A stretch of 64,000 nucleotides of DNA. Source: Aspidapion aeneum. Its lineage: Eukaryota; Arthropoda; Insecta; Coleoptera; Brentidae. Below, one piece after another: positions 41,971-53,734 of the stretch. Within the stretch, counting starts at the first letter, position 1; each line of letters begins with the position of its first letter. The position numbers and the translations under genes are program-made. The stretch is taken from positions 16,066,087 to 16,130,086 of the forward strand of contig OY755038.1 of the NCBI GenBank assembly GCA_963576565.1, given 5' to 3'. The notes beneath the pieces are model-generated. The model saw nothing but the letters and a program-made list of their open reading frames with translations. It ran no database searches and was not told where the DNA came from.

Positions 41971-43380
41971 TATAGGGAGCATTCGCGCATGACTGGTGAA
42001 CGTTCGCATGAAAAACCACACGTTCCCGTTGAAGAATTGGCCCCCGCAGTCGTAGAAGAAGTAAGCGAAGATAGCCAGGAACAAAGTAATGACGTCACCA
42101 AATATTAATGAACCACACTGTTTCGAAACATATAGCACGAGAATTCGTCTCCAATCTTAACTTTTTTGACAGTCAATGTTTTATAGTGCCGAGCAGTTTC
42201 GTTGCACGGCCGCGGAGCCATCGATTTGATACTCTCCAATTTAATAAATAGCAACACAATCCAATCATAATTTTATTACCGGTCAAATTAAAATGCATCT
42301 GGTCAAAAATTGAGTGTTGTTGGTCTTGCGGAAATTGCGCCGGATTGATTCGGAAAACAAATTTAAATATTTATTATTATAAAATAAATCAAATTGACAA
42401 CCACATTTTTAGTTATAAAATTTGCATGACATGGTTTTTTGTAAATTCAAAATTGTTTGTATATACTCAGCAGTAGCGCAGCGCCAGACCCCCAATGAGG
42501 GAAGGAATTTTCAGGCCCGGGCTGGCTCCTTTGGGGCCCTCAGCTAGAGAATAAAGTACCCCCCCCCCCCTTAACAAGAGTCCACATCGGAAAATTTAAA
42601 AAAAATTAAATGTCTGAAGACCACATTTTTCCTACTTTACCACTTCAGACCAAATCTTTATCAAAAACTTCACTTTTCTCTTGTACTTTATTTATACGTT
42701 TCCAATAAATTATCATATATTTTTGTTAAATGTTTTAGAAATTATGCATAGATAGCTTATTATACAGTACGGGCGAGTCATCGGCGGTTCTGAATCAAAA
42801 ATGTGGTCGATAGGTAATATTAATAGCGCTCAGAAAAAACAAACAATTTTAAATTATAAAAAAATTATGCAATAAAATAAAGTTAAGTTTTTACAATTAG
42901 AAAGTTCCATGTAGAAACGCAGCGGAATAGGTTAATTTACATCATAATTTTGTATAATTTTTAAAATATATATTTAAATCTTTTGAAATTTTTTAACATT
43001 TTAAAATTATCAAATTATTTTTAGTTTTGAAAATGATACATATTTATAAAGATTTTAAAAAGTTTTGGAATTATTTAAAACTATAAAAAAATTTTGTTCA
43101 GGATATCTTTTAATTTAACATCATTATTATACTAGGAGCATAAATGTACCAATTATATTTGCATTTACACACTCGTTAAACTAATATTATTGGTTGGTCT
43201 ACGGTAAAAAATTGGAGTTATAAAATTGTAGCATTTTTCTTGACGATGTAAAATAACAAAAATTTGAGAACGACATGTAAAAAAGATAGTAAAAGCCAAA
43301 TAATTTTTGTGGCGGATCCAGGATGTCCGGAGGGGGCCAAGAAGGTACTTTTTTTATGGTTATGCGAACTCGCAAGGAGA
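41971..43380. other. No gene; scattered hAT-MITE-like GC words
   Basis: 'cagtagcgcagcgccagacc' at 42471 and 'ggcggatccaggatgtccgg' at 43311 look like hAT-MITE starts, but no partners with TSDs were found. The rest is AT-rich. Confidence 0.35.
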
Positions 43381-43384
43381 TCCC

Positions 43385-43955
43385 TTTCGCGCTCGAGAAG
43401 CGGCAAGTGCCCGGAAATGTTGGTGTATGTTGGTTTTGAAACGGTTCAGGTTGTAATCTGCAGGGAAAACTGACGCAGGGAGTCCATTCCACAGCGATGT
43501 TGTTCTCCAGAGATATGAATTCTGATATAATGAGGTTCTTGGTGGCTCTATTTTGACAGTAAATTGATGGCTACCGTCTGTTTGACGTGTTCGCCTAGCT
43601 GGTGCTACTCCCGCGGGGATCATATGTGCCAGCTCTTCAGAGCATTTTCCGTGATAATACCTGTAGAAGAGAGATAGTTAACCACAGTTCTTCGATGTTC
43701 GAGACTATCCAAGCTACGGGTAAGTGTCAGGAATCATTAATCAGCTTAATAGCTCGTTTTTGCACGGTGTTCAAAAGCATTAAGGTATGTTTGGGTGCCG
43801 CACTCCATATATGTGAGCAGTACTCCCATGTTGGTCGAATCTGGGCTTTGTAGAGTGTCAGCAGTTGGCTCGGTGTATCAGATGTCTGGTACGAAATAGC
43901 ACCCCAAGCTTTTGGGACGCCCTTTTAGCTATATCTGCCACGTGTGCCAGGTAGT
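43385..43955 (-). pseudogene. CR1/Jockey-like non-LTR element, C-terminal region
   Basis: The minus strand reads AHVADIAKRASQKLGVLF, then (other frame) LLTLYKAQIRPTWEYCSHIW, SAAPKHTLMLLNTVQKRAIK, SLDSLEHRR, FYRYYHGKCSEELAHMIP and, in the frame 43360-43623, SLWNGLPASVFPADYNLNRF. These are the thumb and C-terminal motifs ('RP.lEYcs..W', 'vQkRA..LI', 'LWN.LP...Fp..ynl..FK') of CR1/L2/Jockey-type proteins. Three frames and several stops mark an old copy. The palm and endonuclease are missing. Confidence 0.8.
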
Positions 43956-44610
43956 AAAAACCAAAACAAAAATTATTACGGATTGTCAACTCTAACATTA
44001 ACATTACATGTAAATAAACCCCAAAATAAATAATTTTTGTGTAAAGATTTTAAAATTAATTTTAATAAGTGTTAATTTTTGACAAAAATAATTCAATTTT
44101 CAATTCAAAATCAATTACGGAAACTAAAGATTATAAGCTTTATTATAAGCTTTATTTTAAGTAGGGGGAGGCCCGGGCCCCCTAGATTCGCTACTGCCTA
44201 GTTTTATGTAGATGATTTACACAACACCCTTTTTCGGTTCAAAATTAAGAAATTTGATTTCTTTTCATGACCGTCTTATTACCATGTATTTTTCATGTTC
44301 ATAATTTTCTTAAATTTGTCGACCGTTTTTTATTTATCTTTTTCTATTTTGTCAAATTCTATAATAAATGCGAAAGAAATTATTAGTTTTCGAGATATTA
44401 CCTGTCAAATTAAGGTGACTTAGTGACCGTTAAACTACATGTTACACCTTTAAATCGAAAGTAAGTGTGGCGGCCACCGCATGACCGCTTGATAATTATC
44501 TCGAATTAAAAGCCTTTGGCCGCCACATCGGCCGCCTGGAGTGGCTGCAATTACAACAGACTTGCTGTAGGTATTTTTAATTTCATTACGTCATCCAATT
44601 TTTCTTGGAA
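43956..44610. other. No gene recognised
   Basis: A perfect 11-bp inverted pair (tgtggcggcca / tggccgccaca) brackets about 40 bp at 44467-44528. Otherwise AT-rich. Confidence 0.45.
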
Positions 44611-44612
44611 TA

Positions 44613-45318
44613 CACAGTAAAAAAAATTGTCTTAGATCAAAGCAAATTGCTTTGAAGTAAAATATTTTGTGCTTTCCTATTCACCAAGATAATATTTTCT
44701 TGATTTAGAATAATAAATGTCTTGCATTTTATTTTAATGTGAAACAGAAATTGTTTTATTATAAATTGGAATTGAATTAATTTTTTCTCTGGAAGCAAAA
44801 TATTACTTATAGAAGACAATTTGCTTAGTTACAAAATGGAGTATACTGAAACAAAACAATTATAGAAGAAAAATAGGCTCATTTTAAGATTAAACGCTGC
44901 ATTGAACTAAACAGCGGCGTAGCGTAAGGGGGGGCGCGAAGGGTTCGTCGCCCCCCCCCCCGCCCCGAGGGTAGTGTCGCCCCATAGATGGCCAAAGCGC
45001 CCTCAGCTTTATTATGTCGGGCCGGTAACGGCCAATTGAATGGGTGCCAAAGGAAACTAACGACATGAAGACTTTTTTTTTTTTTTCGCAAGATTTGTGA
45101 GAGGCCTTTGTGACCTTTTTGTTTTGTCACAAGATTTTTCATCAGTTTTCAGAGGCGCCCTTTTTAGTTGTCGCCCCCCCCCCCCCCCCCGCCCTTTCGG
45201 GCACGCTACGCCGCTGGAACTAAAGAGACATATTTTAATTCGAAACAAATTGTTTTAAGGTAAAACGATTTGTTCAAGAAAAAACGTGTTTTCATTTTAG
45301 ACAAAATTTTCTACCGTG
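44613..45318. mobile_element. TA-flanked element containing a hAT MITE
   Basis: 'tacacagtaaaaaaaattgtc' at 44611 is inverted as 'gacaaaattttctaccgtgta' ending at 45320. The outermost TA on each side fits a TA duplication. The interior repeats 'caaattgcttt / aaattgttttaa' words. Removing the hAT MITE at 44912-45216 leaves about 400 bp of non-coding DNA. Confidence 0.65.
44912..45216 (-). mobile_element. hAT-type MITE, 'CAGCGGCGTAGCGTG' family, copy 2
   Basis: The ends are CAGCGGCGTAGCGT and CACGCTACGCCGCTG, with a perfect 8-bp TSD, GAACTAAA, at 44904-44911 and 45217-45224. Interior words (gggcgcctctgaaaact, agtttcctttggc, cggcccgac) match copy 1 at 7243-7568 in the opposite orientation. Confidence 0.92.
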
Positions 45319-45320
45319 TA

Positions 45321-45970
45321 GCGCAACTTTTTTCTTATTCAATCAAAATTGTATTTCTTACCGGTTCCGAAATCCCCAAGTTTTTAAATTTATCTGAGAG
45401 ACCTTGTATAGTTATAATTTTAAAGTGTTTTTTTTTATTAAAACAAAAATTTTAGAGTAAATTTTTTAAAACTACTTCCGTCCCAAATTTTACGATACGT
45501 CATTGATAGATATCAGCCAATTTACACATAGTGAAATTTAAAAATTATTAAAAATGAAATTTAATATTCCCTCTGAAAGTCTGGTAAACATTATTGAATT
45601 TTTTGCCGAATAAAGCAGCAGCATCAGCAGAATAAAGTGAAAAATCGCGTTATTTTTAAAATCAGGTTACTTCCCTTTTTTATTGACATGCCCAATTTAA
45701 AATTCGACAGGGTTCTCGAGTTAACAAGAAATGATACAGTGGGGAGCCCCGAATCGAGATGAAATATTCAGAAATCAATAAGACCGGCAAACACTTTAGT
45801 CTTGGGTTAAAAATGTGTAGTCCGACCATTTTCTTATATACATCTGTATTGGAAACTGGCTTCTAAAATGACTGCTACAAGCATCCCGACATGTTGGATT
45901 TCAAATTAACCCCAACCTATGACTTCGATAAATTAGATAGTTTTTGGTCATGTCAAAAACGGCCGACGAC
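45321..45970. other. No gene recognised
   Basis: AT-rich DNA with nothing I can support. Confidence 0.5.
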
Positions 45971-45971
45971 T

Positions 45972-46497
45972 TAAGGTGCATTTCTAATCGTGTTCGCTGG
46001 CAGAGTTGCAATCCGACACGCGTGCTAGGCATATGGGAATCAATGTAACCATTTCTAATGACGACCACCGTGTCCACACGGTCCTTCGTGCTTGCAAGCT
46101 GCAAACTCTGCGGCCCGTGCTGTCGTCCGTGCGGCGTACCAGTCATGCGCAGTTCCATCACCTCAATGATCGGTATCGGTAATAATTTCGATCGAGATCT
46201 TTTTGGCTATATCTGTCTCCTATACTAGTACTAGTAAAAGAAAGATGAACATATATTTAAGGTGCACTTAAGCGATCAAAAGAAATACGCATTCCCGAAA
46301 AATGTAGTTATGTCTGGAATGTTTATGATCTGGAATTTTTATAAACATTCTCGATGTTTCAATTACGATATATACAGCGGCATGCAGAGCCCACTCAGCC
46401 AGTTGTGGAAATAAAAGTGAGCTATAAACACATCAATTACGCATGCGCTATCCACAGTACGCACGCTGGCATGCAACACGATTAGAAATATCCTAGT
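45972..46497. mobile_element. Inverted-repeat MITE, 'TTTCTAATCGTGTT' type
   Basis: 'gcatttctaatcgtgttcgctggc' at the left is inverted as 'gctggcatgcaacacgattagaaat' at the right (about 46465-46490). The interior is GC-richer and has incidental open frames (45901-46161). 46498-47285 shows no gene. Confidence 0.6.
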
Positions 46498-47289
46498 CCA
46501 TGACGACTCCTGTGCTGGGGTTCATGTCGGTAGCTTTACGCTATTTGACACCGTTGACATTTGAAAGTCACATGTAGTTAGCGGCTTCGGTGGGACCGAA
46601 CATCCCAACTCACGGACAGTTAACATAACAATTTTGACGTACATACGTAGAACGTGCGCAATTGTGTTTTAGCGAGCTTCTTTTGCAATTCGTGCTATTT
46701 GACTAGCGCTGGCTGCACAGATCACTGCAGTGTTGAGCGCAACCATTGAGTAAATTATTATGCTCAACGGCGGAACCCATTTATTTGACATAGGGGAAGA
46801 TGGGAGGAACAGGGGTAATAGGAAATATTTTTTTGCTACTCTTGCTTTTTGTCATTTGAGATATCTGAAAAAAACCTGTCAAATTCTTCTACTACAATAG
46901 TAATAAACTTTCAGCACTTTTGGGCTCTTTTTTAAACATATTTTTGACAAGCAAACCATTTCAGATAACAATTTTTTTTGTCTAAAGGAAACATTTTATC
47001 TTCAGTTTAAATATTTAAGTTTGGTATCAAATGTAAGACTTTCTATGTATTGTTTTAAATTTTGCTTGTCATAAACAAGTAGTTCAAAATCGAAATGTTT
47101 CTTATTAAGGCAACGGCCTCCTTTCGTTTTGACTATCGTGGGGTAATAAAAAACATCGTAATGGGGCAATAAGAAATATATTATTTTTTGTTGCAGATTG
47201 ATTTGAGTACTTTGTGAAGTTGCCTTCAAATTTGACAAAAGTGACATATGTAAAGCTTTACAAATGGCAAGTTGCAAAAATATTAAATG

Positions 47290-47395
47290 GCATCTACTAG
47301 GGGGGAAATACTAGGAAATACCATTGCTTGGGAAATACTAGGAAATTTGAGAAAATACTGCGAAATACCAGGAAATACCGTAGGTATTTCCTTTT
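47290..47395. repeat. Minisatellite of 'gggaaatactaggaaat' words
   Basis: 'ggaaatac' and 'ggaaata' recur eight or so times with irregular spacing between 47298 and 47393. It abuts the mariner fragment. Confidence 0.7.
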
Positions 47396-47640
47396 GGTGT
47401 ACAAAAATCGGCGATCGAGCTACCCCTCGGCACAGCATCCATGTTTTCCTGGGTAAAAGCCGTTTTTGCTGCACCTGGCCTTCTATCGTTGCTAAGGCTA
47501 ATCCATCCACGCTTGAATTCTCCATACCAACAAGAAACTGTCGACTGATGTGGTGCTTCATTACCAAAAACAGAAATCAGTTCGGCAAAGCATTCTTGTT
47601 GAAATAATTTCCTTTGAAAGTTGTAAAAAACAGTAGCCCG
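47395..47640 (-). pseudogene. Mariner transposase N-terminal helix-turn-helix
   Basis: The minus strand reads ECFAELISVFGNEAPHQSTV, then SCWYGEFKRGWISLSNDRRP, then GAAKTAFTQENMDAV. This is the second DNA-binding helix-turn-helix of mariner/SETMAR-type transposases (usual 'YNWYaEFkrGr.sl.DdpR.GrP.tA...nidaV'). The frame is lost at 'PRGSS'. No catalytic domain or terminal repeats are nearby. Confidence 0.75.
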
Positions 47641-48836
47641 AAAATGTTCTTGCTTTAATTCTTTTTTTCGACTGATTTGTTAACTTAAAAAATTCACTTA
47701 GCTATAAAACTATATGTATTGCATTGACGTTTTGAATATAGGTTAGATTAAGATTGAGGTTAAGTTTTAGTAACGACATTCGATCGGTCGCCCTCTATGT
47801 TCCTACCGCGTGAATAAATTCACATCTAGGAGGCTAAATTTCCATAAGAGGATAACAAACAGATATAGTATAGCATGTATTAAAAAGAGACCGCGATACG
47901 CCCGAGTCCTGCAGAAAGCTTTGCAACGTTGTCAAAGGTAACCTTGAAAAATTACTACAGGCCCACGCGGTCGTACTCGTCAAGGGGAGGACAATCTGAA
48001 ACATTTTTTAGAGCAAGAATGATTACTTGACTTGTCACCATACAAGAAGTGGACCATTAAAAACGTGTTATTTTTAAAATTTTATTAAATGTCTATATCG
48101 CATAATAAAATAAATTGTCTGTCTCAATACACGATAACTCAAGAACACCTCAAACGATTTTAACCCAATATAATACACAAGTTTTATTTCGGCATTTATT
48201 AACCAATTTTACCTTAAAACTATCAACTTTACAATCAACTTTTTTTGTTGTATCGATTTTTGTTTACAATGTTCCTTTTGTATTTAAAACATTTTTGCCT
48301 GTGGCATATGTCGCCTGCGAGCATTTTAAGTAACATTACTTTTTGGTTTAAAATGCATTACCACTCATAATTTTGATATTTGTCTTGAAAAAGTACCAAA
48401 CGAGCTCCGCGGAACTACGTTTCAGGCGCAGGACCACCTCTGCCGCCCCCCCTAACGTCTCGACCAATCTCCCGCGTCCCATAACCACGCTGCGTTTACT
48501 GTGGTTCACCATTACCTTAGTTGCTTACCAATAGATTGGTTAACTGTGGTGTAAAAAAATTGACGTAAGTGAATGTGAAACGAAAATCAATAACAAGAAT
48601 AACACTTTAAAATTCTGTTTGTAAAAGTAAGTGAACTATTTACATTTAGGAACAAGCAGAATTTTAAGGTATTACCCCATTTAACGAATGTGCTTACATA
48701 AAACTGAAAACTTGACATTTCGCGAACCAAGTAGCGCCTTGATATTGTCGCTAAACTGGCAACGCCGCTTTTCTCCTTTCCCGCGGTATATGCAAAATAT
48801 AAAAGACGGCCCTCGTATTAAGATACACCTTGCAGG
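47641..48836. other. No gene recognised
   Basis: 'cacgataactcaagaacacctcaaacgatttt' at 48130 is in the style of X-type repeats. The rest is unrecognised. Confidence 0.4.
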
Positions 48837-49997
48837 CAGTGACGGCTGGTGACGTTATAAATTGGGGGGGGGGGGGCAGAAATTTATATTGCATGGAAAA
48901 GGAGATAAAAAAACTTACCTAAACAATTTTATTTAGCATTTTACAAACAAGCAGCTACTTGGTCTAGTTTTTAGTTTATTTATATATAGATAAAGTCTAT
49001 TCGCCCTTTTTTTACATGCGCAAAGTGCTGGGATTAGCACTAGTTTCAGCAAGCAACCTCAAAATCCCACAGAATTTTAAACAGTCCATTAACCTACTAG
49101 TAGTAGTGTGTCTATTTTTTGCCACATTCATTATGTTTGGTAATGTTTTGCCTATAGGCACTATTCAATTGGCACCTTATATCAGTCTTGCCTAGCATTG
49201 AAAATTCTGTGGTTATTTAAATAACTAGCACTTACTTTGTGTCTTTAACTTTTTACTAAAGCGTTTGATATCACACATTCCCTTTGCCACCCACGCAGAA
49301 TCACTTCGTGGGTTGTTCATAATAAGACAAATAAAGCAAAAAAAATCATTTCCTTTTTTACAACCGCACAACCAGTTTTCAGAATCGTATAATTTTTTAT
49401 TAATTGCACTAAAATTTTGGTTAACTTTTAGGATGTTTAGGTCCGGTATATGTGGCCCTAAAGATTTTTTTTGTAATCGAAGTTCATATGTCAACGTATT
49501 TAAATTTGCACAGTTAATTATGTAATCGACGGTATTGATTTCTATTTTGAAAACAAACAAAAACAAAAGCAATGGACACGCGACCGGCAAGGCTTTTAAC
49601 TACTGACCCTGACGTCCCCCAAATCAAACCAAACTCATACGTCTTCACTAAGGATAGAACTGGCAACACGCAGGAAGGGCAACGAACGGTTTGGCACGAT
49701 GAATATGATGGACGTCAACCAAAACAAACATTCCTCCCGCCCCCGCTGAAAAATCCGCTAAAAAACGGATAAAATTAAAATCTTGTCCCGCACGGCGATG
49801 CCGGCTTGTAATTATTTACGCTAAAAAAGTTCACCCAATTAATCGCTTGTTGTTAACCACAGATAATAAAAACAACTAGACAATCATGTCGTAAGGAAAG
49901 ATTTAACTTTTTGTAAATAAATCAATTAAAAATACTATTTGTTGTCTAATTTTGGGAGGCCACTGCCCCGTTGCCCTACCTGTATTAGACGCCACTG
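48837..49997 (-). mobile_element. hAT-type transposon remnant
   Basis: It starts CAGTGACGGC and ends GACGCCACTG (inverted CAGTGGCGTC), a short hAT-like terminal pair bracketing a hAT zinc-finger frame. Flanks CTTGCAGG and CTTGTATA agree at only 5 of 8 positions, so the TSD is doubtful. Most of the transposase is missing. Confidence 0.5.
49225..49572 (-). pseudogene. hAT transposase N-terminal zinc finger (ZMYM1/TTF-like)
   Basis: The frame contains LGPHIPDLNILKVNQNFSA, then SENWLCGCKKGNDFFCFICL, then SAWVAKGMCDIKRFSKKLK. The 'WLCGC....ffCF.Cl.......aW...G..dlk...ek.k.H' pattern is the TTF-type zinc finger that precedes the catalytic domain in ZMYM1-like hAT proteins. The frame ends soon after (49225), so the DDE and dimerisation domains are lost. 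It may belong to the same broad hAT group as the fragment at 28468-29120. Confidence 0.7.
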
Positions 49998-50520
49998 CTT
50001 GTATATCAAATTACGAGCATTTCCAGGTCAAAAAGTTATGAGAGCATATAATAACGATATTGTTTTCTGAAGGCAAGGATGGCGGGCCGGGCCGGGCCGT
50101 TAAGTAAATATTTGCCCTCTTGCCTTGCAAACAGTAATTTCTTACCTCTACGGTATAAGCCCCACGCTAATACCCGACCTTTATTGGGATATATTAAGTT
50201 AATTAGATCGTAAACTAGATTGAACTTGAATGCTTTTATGACCACCCCCCGTATATTGATGTAATTTCAGCATTTAAGGCAATTTTACTTTATAGGATAG
50301 AAGGTATATAGGGGTACTTATGCAGAAAACTGACTTTATATATAGTATAGTCTCTCTCTAGCCTAAAGCAGAAGCCCTGGACACATTTTCTGGCAACTCA
50401 TTTGCCCCCTCTTCCTAGCATAAGCCAGTTTTATATGTAAAACCGACAAAGAAACATTGTACTCAGTTAAATGTCCACTATAGCCAAGTCTAAAAACATT
50501 TCCAAACTAGTAAGAACCTT
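49998..50520. other. No gene recognised
   Basis: Nothing beyond a short GC-rich run (gggccgggccgggccg) near 50083. Confidence 0.5.
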
Positions 50521-50525
50521 TCGCT

Positions 50526-51640
50526 ATGAGAAAAAGCATCCAACGTACAGAAATAAAACAAAAACTAGTAAAACTAACAATAGGAACTTATAACATTAGG
50601 TCAATGAACACCGACGAAAAAATAGATGAAGTGGAGGAAGAACTGGCAGGGAAACCCGACGAAAATCAGAAAATCGGATAAAACTGAACTCCGGTAATCT
50701 ACTATATTATAAAGGTAATGAAGATAATAGCAAGTTTGTAGTAGGATTTATAATCAATAAAGCAATAAGTAAGCACATCCATACTATTAAAGGAATCTCA
50801 GATCGCGTTGCCTATCTTACACTCTAAATGAAAAGAACATTACTTAAAGTAATTCAGGTATATGTCCCCACCTCTACATGATGAGCATATCGAAGCATTC
50901 TATGAAGACATCTTAAAAGCCATGGAAGAACGCAAAATTCATCGGACAATAGTAATAAGAGATTTTAATGCCAAATAGGTAAGAGGATGAACATCGAAGA
51001 GACTAAAATAGGAGATTTTGGATATGGAGAAAGGAATGACAGGGGCACAACCTTAATGAATTATCTTGAGAGAGGAAGAACAGCTTTATGCAATGAACTT
51101 GTTCCATAGAAAGAAACCGCAACGAAAGTGGACATGGCTCAGCCCTAATGGAATAACAAAATACGAAATTGATTACATACTGATTACTGATAAAAATATC
51201 GTTAGAGATGTAACAGTTCTAAACAGCTTTCCAACAGGCAGTGATCACAGGATGGTCAGAACAAATATTTGCATTGATAGCAATTTCGAAATGAAAACAA
51301 AAATTAATAATAACAATGAACAACTTGATAGGAATTAACTTACACAAAATAAAGCTATATACAAAGAAAGGCTAAAGGAACAGCTAACCCAAAATAGGAT
51401 GCGAAAATGAAACACATTGTGACCAAAATACGAAAAGATATCGCACACAAAGATAAAAAGAGGGAAAATTGTATATCAGAAGAAATAAAGAGACTGATGG
51501 AAAAAAGGCGGACCCTCGAGAGAGAAGGAAAAAGAACATCTATAGAATACCCAGAAATAAATAAAAATATAACAAAAATGATAAAAGAAAATAAAAGAAA
51601 GAACCAAGAAATTAAAGTTGAAATGATAGAAAATATCTGT
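50526..51640 (+). pseudogene. RTE AP-type endonuclease domain
   Basis: The frame begins MRKSIQRTEIKQKLVKLTIG then TYNIRSMNTDEKIDEVEEEL, the usual start of an RTE endonuclease. After a stop, further blocks appear: IQVYVPTSTHDEHIEAFYED (with a frame change), IVIRDFNAK (usual GDFNAK, Gly to Arg), then in the frame 51066-51338 RKWTWLSPNGITKYEIDYIL and SFPTGSDHRMVR. The catalytic SDH motif is kept but the Asn-Ala box is altered. A linker continues at 51407-51640 (EEIKRLMEKRRTLEREGKRT). Confidence 0.85.
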
Positions 51641-51641
51641 T

Positions 51642-52293
51642 TAATGCTGCCAATTATTTTTCTTTATTGTTTTTTTTTTCCTGATTTGGTAACCGTGACT
51701 CTTTCGCCGACACTAAGGCATTTCGGAACGCCTAATTGCACGGGTCATCGGCCACCTTTGGAACCCCAGACCGGGTATTTTTTTTATCCGGTCCTTTTGT
51801 CCCCGCACTGAGCCACCACGGCTACCTTCTTTATTGTTTTATTTTGAATTTTTGGAAAACCTAACCTTAAAGTTTGTTTTGATATTTTGGGCTCTCTGCA
51901 AAAACCTTCAAAAAAAGAAAGTCCTGTTTGGGAAAATTTCCGATCAGGTGATAATTTCTCTCTTTGTTGAAAGCTATTTTCTTTTTGATCACCTGATCAT
52001 TTTATTAAAATCATGCGTGTTTTTTGCTCACGCTGGGAGTTTTTGAAGCGCCACCCTGTGTGTGACAGGGGAATGAAGATTTCACTTCCGCCAAAAAACT
52101 AAAAGAAGTCACACGTGCTTTCGGGTTGAAGACCGAAATTCCTGTCACAAGAAGGGGCGGTGCCGCCAGTGAAAAGAAGGGACTGCTGCAGAATTACAGA
52201 AGGTAAGCTTCTAGCGTGTTGCCGATTTTTTCCTTTGTTTTATTGTTTAACTTTGGGGTTATTTTTTTGGGATATCTCTTCAGGGCTCAGATC
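51642..52293 (+). mobile_element. Unclassified insertion carrying an exon-like segment
   Basis: The RTE frame '...EMIENI' stops here and '(R)NMKCLR' resumes at about 52303. AATATC occurs on both sides (about 51636-51641 and 52294-52299), a likely TSD. Inside is a hairpin (gatcaggtgat / atcacctgatc, about 51941-52000) and an exon-like stretch at 52072-52203. No terminal repeats or transposase were recognised. Confidence 0.6.
52072..52203 (+). other. Exon-like segment with splice signals
   Basis: 'ccctgtgtgtgacag|ggg' looks like an acceptor and 'ttacagaag|gtaagc' is a consensus donor. Between them one phase is fully open: GNEDFTSAKKLKEVTRAFGL, then KTEIPVTRRGGAASEKKGLL, then QNYRR. It is GC-richer than the RTE around it. 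I do not recognise the protein; a faint likeness to SAP-type helices is not enough to name it. Confidence 0.5.
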
Positions 52294-52302
52294 TCTAATA
52301 TC

Positions 52303-53229
52303 AGAAATATGAAATGTCTAAGGTGACTCTTGGTAGATATGAAATAATTAAATTAAAGGATATTAACGGCATAGAAACTAACGTTAAAGAGGATATTATA
52401 AATATCACACTACTATTCTATACAGAATTATACCAAATAAAAATGGAATCATCACGAGAGACCATGAAGAAATTCCAAACAAAAATAAAGAACATAAACT
52501 CAGAGCTACAACCTGAAATAAGCAAAGCGGAATAGAGCATTAAAGAAAATGAGAAATAACAAATCACCTGGAAAAGACGCAGTGACGGCAGAAATGCTCA
52601 AGTACGGTGGTAAAGTTGTAGTTAATACCCTCCATATTCTCCTGAATAAAATAATTGCAAACAACTGGAAAGAATCCATAACCATTATTCTACACAAGAA
52701 AACCTAATAGAACGAGCCAACGAATATAACATTCCACTATATATTGCGTTTATAGACTTCGAAAAAGCTTTCGATAGCATTAAGCACTGGGCAGTAAAAG
52801 CATCTTTAATTAATTGCCGAATAGATCACAAATATACAGACTTAATAGCCAATATATATAGCGGAGCAATAACATCAATCAAAATCCACGAAGGAACCAA
52901 GCCAATCTTCATAAGAAGAGGTGTCAGGAGGGTGACACAATATCCCCTAAATTATTTAACCAGGTCCTAGAAGATGTTTTTAAAAGCATAGATTGGGAAG
53001 ACATAGGCATCAAAGTTAACGGACAATTCTTGAACCACCTAAGATATGCTGATGATTTCGCTTTAATAACAGACAAGAAAGAAGAACTGATAAAAATGCT
53101 GGAAGAACTGGATACTGCAGCTAAAAATATAGGCTTAAGTATAAACTACACTAAAACTAAAATCATAACAAACACAGATGAAGATGTTACGGTCAGAATA
53201 AACCAAAAGAAAATAAAACAAGCAGAGGA

Positions 53230-53232
<3 letters not shown>
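52303..53232 (+). pseudogene. RTE reverse transcriptase domain
   Basis: Fingers: LGRYEIIKLKDINGIETNVK, then (after shifts) ENE...NNKSPGKDAVTAEMLK and IIANNWKESITIILHKK. A deletion then joins to NEYNIPLYIAFIDFEKAFDS (motif A), TSIKIHEGTKPIFIRRGVR, 'FKSIDWEDIGIKVNG' and, in the frame 53030-53233, LRYADDFALITDKKEELIKM, where the catalytic Asp pair is intact. The frame ends at the (AT)n tract. Confidence 0.85.

Positions 53233-53291
<59 letters not shown>
53233..53291. repeat. (TA)n microsatellite
   Basis: About 28 TA units at the junction between the RTE remnant and the Penelope-type region. It appears to have expanded from a TA-rich codon stretch. Confidence 0.95.
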
Positions 53292-53298
<7 letters not shown>

Positions 53299-53357
53299 GT
53301 TTTGTTGGTTTCTTGGGGATGTGGTTCTAATAAAACTAGCAAATACGGATTCACATT

Positions 53358-53392
53358 TATTAACGTTTCGGTCCAAAGACCTTTTTCAGAAA
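53358..53392 (-). ncRNA. Hammerhead-like motif (Penelope terminal repeat)
   Basis: On the minus strand: CTGAAAA, stem II AGGTC-ttt-GGACC, then GAAAC and GTTAAT. This is close to the hammerhead core order CTGANGA / stem II / GAAA. The outer stems were not fully modelled. Confidence 0.5.
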
Positions 53393-53734
53393 CATTCACT
53401 ACATTTCCACACTACATTATGTCAAAATCAGTTTTAAAAAGACAGTCACACTTTTTACACGAAAAACACTTTAAAAATTAATATACAAACAAATAACACG
53501 CATATGAAGATTCTTAGTTTGCTAATAAAATATTTTCATTTTAATTTTTGTTTAAACAGTTAATGTTTGTTTGTATTGGAGAACTTGGCTTTACTTTTCT
53601 CTCATTTCTTTTTATGGAATACCATTTTCGCGTACTTGGCTTTTTTTACATTAAATGTTTTTGAATTTGTGAAATTAATAAACTCAACAATATTTAAAAT
53701 AAAAACAAACTAAATGTACCAAATTCTCAAAATA

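Larger units (their letters stand above)
50526..53232 (+). mobile_element. RTE-type non-LTR retrotransposon, long degraded copy
   Basis: It begins with an ATG-led endonuclease N-terminus (50526) and runs through endonuclease, linker, RT fingers and palm, up to 'KIKQAEE' where an (AT)n tract starts. It is broken by stops, an insertion at 51642-52293 and a deletion near 52703. It is the same family as the minus-strand copy at 20080-21735. The C-terminal third is missing. Confidence 0.85.

Noticed and set aside
42471..44196. A hAT element from CAGTAGCG to CGCTACTG
   Set aside because: Only 8 bp of terminal match and the flanks do not form a target duplication.
45901..46161. 86-codon minus-strand frame
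   Set aside because: It overlaps the end of an inverted-repeat MITE and has no family resemblance.
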